DNA of 64,000 bases, from positions 1,426,001-1,490,000 of the forward strand of contig OY970321.1 in assembly GCA_963716735.1 (NCBI GenBank), written 5' to 3'. This document shows positions 60,305-64,000 of the stretch, one piece after another. Below the pieces are notes generated by a model. It did no database searches, was not told where the DNA came from, and saw nothing but the letters and a program-made list of their open reading frames with translations. The stretch is from VRUE01 sp963716735. Lineage in GTDB: Bacteria; Actinomycetota; Thermoleophilia; Solirubrobacterales; 70-9. Within the stretch, counting starts at the first letter, position 1, and the number at the start of each line of letters is the position of its first letter. Made by a program: the position numbers and the translations under genes.

Positions 60305-61073
60305 CCAGGTACTCGCCCTCGCCGGACTCCTCGACGCTGAGCTCATCGGCCAGCGTCTCGAGCGAGCCACCGACGTCCGGGACCTCGAGCTCTTCGCGTA
60401 TTTGTCTCGCCGCACCCGACTCCATCGGGCCGAGGCGTAGGTCGATACCCCCGTCGCGCTCATCGAGGCCGAGCCTGACGCGGCCGTCGCTGAATCGCTC
60501 TGGCGCCGCGCCGGCGATCGCGTCGGTCATCAGGACCACATCGGAGACGCGGTCGACGGAAAGATCCCGGCGCGCCGCCAAGGCGCCGACGACGCGCGCG
60601 AGCACAGGCGCGAGCAGCTCCGAGCGATCGATCACCATCTCGGTGCGGTCGGCGGGAAAGGGCTTCATCTCGACCGGATCGCCGCTGCCGTCGGTCCCGC
60701 CACCGCGCAAGGGAACTCGCATCGTCACCTCGGTCCCCTGGTCGAGACCACCTGAAATCGAGAAGCTGCTGGAGAGGGCGGCGATTAGCGAAAGGCCAAG
60801 ACGGAGGCTGTCGCGCTGGGTATCGGCTTGGGGTTTGATCCCGGCGCCTTCGTCGCGGACGACAACGGTCAGACCGTCCGCATCTGCCTCCGCCTCGACG
60901 TTTAGCGGCCCCGGCTGCCCTTGGTAGGCATGAACCACGACGTTCATGCAGGCCTCGGTCACGACCGTCTTCAAGTCGGCAAGCCCTGGTTCGTCCATAC
61001 CGATCTCCTCCGCCAAGCCCGCCAGCGCGTGGCGAATGACGGCGACGTTCTCGGATTTGGCGGGTAGCACCAT
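60279..61073 (-). CDS. Anti-sigma factor (RsbW/SpoIIAB-like) with a second degenerate ATPase half
   Basis: A 264-residue protein. The N-terminal 130 residues are an HATPase_c kinase of the RsbW type: N-box TEACMNVVVHAY, G1 VVRDEGAGI and the G2-like LRLGLSLIAALSS. The C-terminal half (from about residue 140) repeats the pattern loosely (LAPVLARVVGALAARRDLSV, VSDVVLMTDAIAGAA) but lacks the ATP-binding motifs. It may be a tandem, partly dead domain that binds the sigma or an anti-anti-sigma factor. The ATG at 61073 is the best start. Convergent with the sigma gene. Confidence 0.85.
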   Translation of the reverse strand: MVLPAKSENVAVIRHALAGLAEEIGMDEPGLADLKTVVTEACMNVVVHAYQGQPGPLNVEAEADADGLTVVVRDEGAGIKPQADTQRDSLRLGLSLIAALSSSFSISGGLDQGTEVTMRVPLRGGGTDGSGDPVEMKPFPADRTEMVIDRSELLAPVLARVVGALAARRDLSVDRVSDVVLMTDAIAGAAPERFSDGRVRLGLDERDGGIDLRLGPMESGAARQIREELEVPDVGGSLETLADELSVEESGEGEYLVIRFAAAP

Positions 61074-61269
61074 CTGAAGCCCCCTGGGCCTCTCTTGGAT
61101 CGCGTGAGTGTCTGAGCTGGACCCCATCCTTGCCGCCGAGGGTCTGGCCCTCCGCGAAACGAGCATAGTCGTAGGACTCCTGATTTCCTCGGCTACCCTC
61201 GGCGTTGCGGGCACAAACCACCGGGGAGTCCGGCGGTCGTCGCTCGACCATCTGGCGGCAGCCCTGCGG

Positions 61270-61275
61270 TAGGAT
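61270..61275 (+). promoter_or_regulatory. -10 box of a leaderless promoter (anti-anti-sigma factor)
   Basis: TAGGAT ends six bases before the GTG at 61282. The 208-bp gap 61074-61281 between the anti-sigma and anti-anti-sigma genes holds no other feature I can support. Confidence 0.6.
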
Positions 61276-61281
61276 CGGCCG

Positions 61282-61650
61282 GTGAGCCCAGTTCCCTTCG
61301 AGGTGGTGAGCGAGGAGCTCGAGGACGGCATTCGTACCTTCACGGTCCGCGGCGAGTTGGACATGAGCACCGCGCCCGAACTAGAGCAAAAGCTCAACGC
61401 GGCGCTCGACGATTCCAGCGCCTCGATCATGCTCGACCTCTCCGAGTGCGAGTTCATCGACTCGACCGGTATTGCCCTGATCGTGCGCACCTGGCAGCGG
61501 CTGGACCAAGACGGTGGCGAGGGCGATGGCCGCCTGGTCCTCTGCTCCCACAATCACCAGGTGCGGAGATTGCTGAAGATCACCGGGGTCGAATCGTCGA
61601 TCTCCATGCACGAGCAGCGCGACGCGGCCTTGGCCGAGCTGCGCGCCTGA
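61282..61650 (+). CDS. Anti-anti-sigma factor (STAS domain, RsbV-like)
   Basis: A 122-residue STAS protein with the conserved FTVRGELDMSTAPELEQKL and the phosphorylation-site motif FIDSTGIALIV, where the serine is the target of the RsbW kinase. In the unphosphorylated form it would capture the anti-sigma factor and free the sigma factor. The partners are next to it in the window, so the circuit is nearly complete. GTG start after a TAGGAT box. Confidence 0.9.
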   Translation: MSPVPFEVVSEELEDGIRTFTVRGELDMSTAPELEQKLNAALDDSSASIMLDLSECEFIDSTGIALIVRTWQRLDQDGGEGDGRLVLCSHNHQVRRLLKITGVESSISMHEQRDAALAELRA

Positions 61651-61651
61651 C

Positions 61652-62059
61652 TCAGGCGGGGATTTCGTCAAAGCGCCGCACGGCCTGCTCGGGGTCGGGG
61701 AAGACCTCGCCGCGGATGAAGCGTCCATCGCGCGCCTCCCAGATCCAGGCAACGGGGACGTCCCGTATGCCGAGCTCGCGGCTGCGGGCGTAGACACGGC
61801 CGCGAACCAGCAGCGTCGCTCCGCGCGCCTCCACCTCGCTCGGGGTGATCTGCAGCTCTTCCCAGACCTGGGCGACGTCGGCAAGGTAATCACGCAATCC
61901 CGCCGAGCCGCTGTAGGGAGCCTCGCGACCGATGACTTCGGCGGTGACCACCGGGAAGAACTCCATCTGCTCGTCGCAGAGGGCGACGACGCAGGCCTCG
62001 TCGCGGCGATTGAAGCACTCGTAGAGACGCCTTATCAGCGCCAGCAAAGGCTCAGACAT
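61652..62059 (-). CDS. SnoaL-like NTF2-fold protein
   Basis: A 135-residue protein of the SnoaL pattern: LIRRLYECFNRRDEACVVALCDEQMEFFP, then the conserved YSGSAGLRDYLADVAQVWEEL and a C-terminal WIWEARDGRFIRGEVFPD. Function unknown. The ATG at 62059 overlaps the phosphatase gene's stop by eight bases, so the two are linked in translation. Confidence 0.78.
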   Translation of the reverse strand: MSEPLLALIRRLYECFNRRDEACVVALCDEQMEFFPVVTAEVIGREAPYSGSAGLRDYLADVAQVWEELQITPSEVEARGATLLVRGRVYARSRELGIRDVPVAWIWEARDGRFIRGEVFPDPEQAVRRFDEIPA

Positions 62060-63458
62060 CGTCGCGATCCACCGCGCTGAGTACCGGTGGGGCAGGGCGT
62101 TCCACGGCGACGTCCCCGGCGACGGCACGGCGCTCACCGGAGGTACGGGCGATCGCGATCATCGCCACGTCGTCCTCGAGGCGCCCTTCGGTGAAGGCAT
62201 GCAGTGAGCCCTCGAGTCGCTGCACGGCAAGCGCCGGGTTGGTCGCGCCGCAGAGGTGGGCGTGCAGGCGGGCCTCGCCGAAGCGGCCTTCCGGCCCCTG
62301 CGCCTCGGTGATCCCGTCGGTGATCACCACGAGCTGCTGACCGGGCTCGACCTCAGCGCGGGATATCCCCCACTCCGCATCCTCGAAGGCGCCGAGCACA
62401 GGGTCGGGAGCCGCCACCTCGGTCACGCTCTCACCGTCGATCAGCAGCGGCGGAGGATGCCCTGCCACCGCGAGACGCACCGGTTCGAAACGATCCTCGC
62501 TGAGAGTCATCGCGGCCAGACTGCAGAGGGCGGTGTCACCGCGCGCAAGCAGCGCCCGGTTGAGCGTCCGCAAAGCGACCAGGGGATCGTCGGTGAGGAC
62601 GGCGGCGGTACGCAGGGTGTAGCGGGCCACCGCCGTGATCGAGGCGGCGCGGGCGCCGCGGCCGGTGACGTCGCCGATCACGAGCATCCACCCTCCCGGC
62701 ACGCGGAAGACGTCATAGAAGTCGCCCCCGACCTCGTTCTCGGCTCCCGCGGGCCGGTACATCGCCGCGATCGACCACCCGGGGATATGCGGCAGCGGCG
62801 AGGGCAGCAGGCCGCGCTGCAGCGTCTCGGCGATCTCCGAGCGTGCCCTCTCAGCGCGCTCGAGGTCGGCGAAGAGCCCAGCGTTGTCGAGCGCCAGTGC
62901 GACGCGGCCGGAGAGGATCCAAGCGAAGCGAGCGTCCTCTCGCCGGTAGCGATGACCGGACCAGGCGACCGCGATCGTCAGCGCACCGGTGACTTCTCCC
63001 CGCGTTTGCAAGCCGACGGTGATCGCCGAGCGCATGCCGAGGCTGCTGAGGAACTCGAAGTCATCGGCGTCATGGGAGAGGCCGCGCAGGTCCTCTTCCG
63101 ACATCCGCTCGTAGAAGCGGGGCTCGACCGAGGAACGTCGGCCATCCACCATCCGCGGTGGCGTCGAAGGCATGCGTTCGGTCAGTCCCCGCTCGAACTC
63201 GGGGTCTGCCCCCGGCGCCACCCGCACTGCAACGCGTCGAGGGATACGGTTCTCGTCGATCACGTCGATCATGCAAAAGTCCCCCATCGCGGGCACGAGA
63301 ATCGCGCAGATCGCGTCGAAGGTCTCCTCGAGCGATCCGCCTGCTTCAGAGACCGAGGCGATGTCGGCGAGAATCTGGAAGCGCCGCCGTGCCTTGCGCT
63401 CGCGAAGCGCAATCACCGCCAACAGCACAAGCGTCGACACAGCGGCCAGGGCCCCCAT
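62052..63458 (-). CDS. GAF-PP2C serine phosphatase (RsbU/SpoIIE-like)
   Basis: A 468-residue protein: one N-terminal membrane segment (AAVSTLVLLAVIAL), a GAF domain (about residues 40-200), then an SpoIIE-type PP2C phosphatase with metal-binding aspartates in VGGDFYDVF, VIGDVTGRG, VITDGITEA and EDDVAMIAI. It would dephosphorylate the anti-anti-sigma factor in response to a signal sensed by the GAF or membrane part, which activates the sigma factor. The N-terminal ATG at 63458 lacks a good ribosome site; a GGAGG lies 20 or so bases upstream in another frame. Confidence 0.9.
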   Translation of the reverse strand: MGALAAVSTLVLLAVIALRERKARRRFQILADIASVSEAGGSLEETFDAICAILVPAMGDFCMIDVIDENRIPRRVAVRVAPGADPEFERGLTERMPSTPPRMVDGRRSSVEPRFYERMSEEDLRGLSHDADDFEFLSSLGMRSAITVGLQTRGEVTGALTIAVAWSGHRYRREDARFAWILSGRVALALDNAGLFADLERAERARSEIAETLQRGLLPSPLPHIPGWSIAAMYRPAGAENEVGGDFYDVFRVPGGWMLVIGDVTGRGARAASITAVARYTLRTAAVLTDDPLVALRTLNRALLARGDTALCSLAAMTLSEDRFEPVRLAVAGHPPPLLIDGESVTEVAAPDPVLGAFEDAEWGISRAEVEPGQQLVVITDGITEAQGPEGRFGEARLHAHLCGATNPALAVQRLEGSLHAFTEGRLEDDVAMIAIARTSGERRAVAGDVAVERPAPPVLSAVDRDDV

Positions 63459-63579
63459 GCCTATCGCTAACCAGTCGATCCCTCACCTCCAGTCGTAGTC
63501 ATGCTTGTACTGAAAAGACAGTAACCGCCACCTTTCCACTTGTCCATCCGGCAGCAGCTAGAGGTAGAGCGATCGCCGG

Positions 63580-63996
63580 CTAGGCGATGCCCTCGAACTC
63601 GTACTCGCGAAGAAAGCCCTCGAAGAGCCGGCGATGGCCCTGCTCGTCGCGCAGGATCGCGATCGTCATGTCCTGGGTCACGGGATCGACTCCCTCGGTC
63701 TCCTCGATGATCCGGGTGTAGTGCTCGATCGCACCCGTCTCCGCTTTGATCACTCCGCGGATCACGTGGACGATGTCGGTCTGCTCCCCGGGCGGCTGCA
63801 GGAAGCTCTGTTCGGCCTCGAAGCCCTCCGAGCCCGGCACCACCCCGTAGAGCTCCTTGATCCGGTCGGCGAACTGCTTGGCGTGGCCAAGCTCCTCCTC
63901 GACGTCGGCGGCCAGCGACTCCTTGATCTCCTGAGCACGCACACCGTCGAGGTTGACCGACGCGGCCAGGTAGCTCATCACGGTCTCGATCTCCAT
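63580..63996 (-). CDS. Ferritin-like diiron protein, partial
   Basis: The 138 visible residues form a four-helix-bundle, ferritin/bacterioferritin-like protein: an early EIETVMSYLAAS helix with a metal-ligand glutamate, ADVEEELGHAKQFADRI (E-x2-H), KAETGAIEHYTRIIEE and ILRDEQGHRRLFEGFL (E-x2-H). The M at 63996 is probably not the true start; the first helix of such proteins normally begins some 20 residues earlier, beyond the window. It probably stores iron or handles peroxide. Confidence 0.75.
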   Translation of the reverse strand: MEIETVMSYLAASVNLDGVRAQEIKESLAADVEEELGHAKQFADRIKELYGVVPGSEGFEAEQSFLQPPGEQTDIVHVIRGVIKAETGAIEHYTRIIEETEGVDPVTQDMTIAILRDEQGHRRLFEGFLREYEFEGIA

Positions 63997-64000
63997 CCAG

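Noticed and set aside
63467..63502. Eleven-codon upstream frame in front of the PP2C phosphatase gene
   Set aside because: It has an ATG and a stop shortly before the phosphatase start, but nothing indicates that it is translated.

Overview
The window is a high-GC stretch of an actinobacterial chromosome with very dense gene packing, frequent ATGA/GTGA stop-start overlaps and many GTG or TTG starts. The gene set (an actinobacterial-type HemQ, FprA-type ferredoxin reductase, a PimA-like glycosyltransferase, a standalone biotinyl-carrier protein, many CoA-ester enzymes, a SigB/SigF-type partner-switching module) suggests a soil actinobacterium. A deep lineage such as Thermoleophilia/Solirubrobacterales is my guess; it rests on gene style and not on a marker tree. 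I see no rRNA, tRNA, CRISPR array, insertion sequence or prophage.

Layout. 1-3520: housekeeping operon tatD-rsmA-ispE, then a DedA/PAP2 fusion and a small membrane protein. 3521-7358: a PucR-type regulator flanked by two copies of a structured palindrome, then a glycosyltransferase fused to a flippase-like membrane domain. 7409-11841: a hendecad coiled-coil protein, a polytopic membrane protein divergent from hemQ, a PAS/zinc-motif protein and fprA. 11850-14843: third palindrome copy, an alpha/beta hydrolase, then an iron-sulfur group (bolA, monothiol glutaredoxin, A-type carrier) and a DegV protein. 14857-20269: three small envelope proteins, a TetR-nitrilase operon and a large cyclase/ATPase signalling protein. 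20318-33461: short-chain dehydrogenases and an acyl-CoA catabolic region (CoA-transferase, BKACE, carboxyltransferase, enoyl-CoA hydratase, two acyl-CoA dehydrogenases) plus an Abi-alpha/DUF445 pair. 33484-39447: small NTF2-like proteins, a VapBC-like toxin-antitoxin pair, a secreted amidase, GNAT, VOC and SixA proteins, and two SDRs. 39497-47100: a lactonase-like hydrolase, a tetR-glpK-plsC operon, an amidase, GT2, a biotinyl carrier, enoyl-CoA hydratase and a DNA glycosylase. 47133-55663: a diguanylate cyclase and the biotin pathway (bioBFD, then bioA beyond a MarR/MFS efflux pair), then a Nudix hydrolase. 55651-64000: LemA, rubredoxin with a GMC oxidoreductase carrying a ferredoxin-type cysteine motif, superoxide dismutase, a sigma factor / anti-sigma / anti-anti-sigma / PP2C phosphatase set, and a ferritin-like protein cut by the window end.

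Two signals go beyond ordinary gene annotation. First, three dispersed palindromes of about 100-119 bp (3521-3633, about 4930-5039, 11850-11968) share fixed internal sequences, while the sequences of their arms differ and stay complementary by compensatory changes. All lie at gene 3' ends. This looks like an undescribed structured RNA or bidirectional terminator family. Second, at least eleven genes have a TANNNT-like hexamer ending 6 or 7 bases before the start codon, which implies that leaderless transcription is widespread. One intergenic palindrome (21172-21217) carries two divergent copies of such a -10 box in its two arms. Start codons were chosen with this pattern in mind, and where it disagrees with the longest reading frame I say so.
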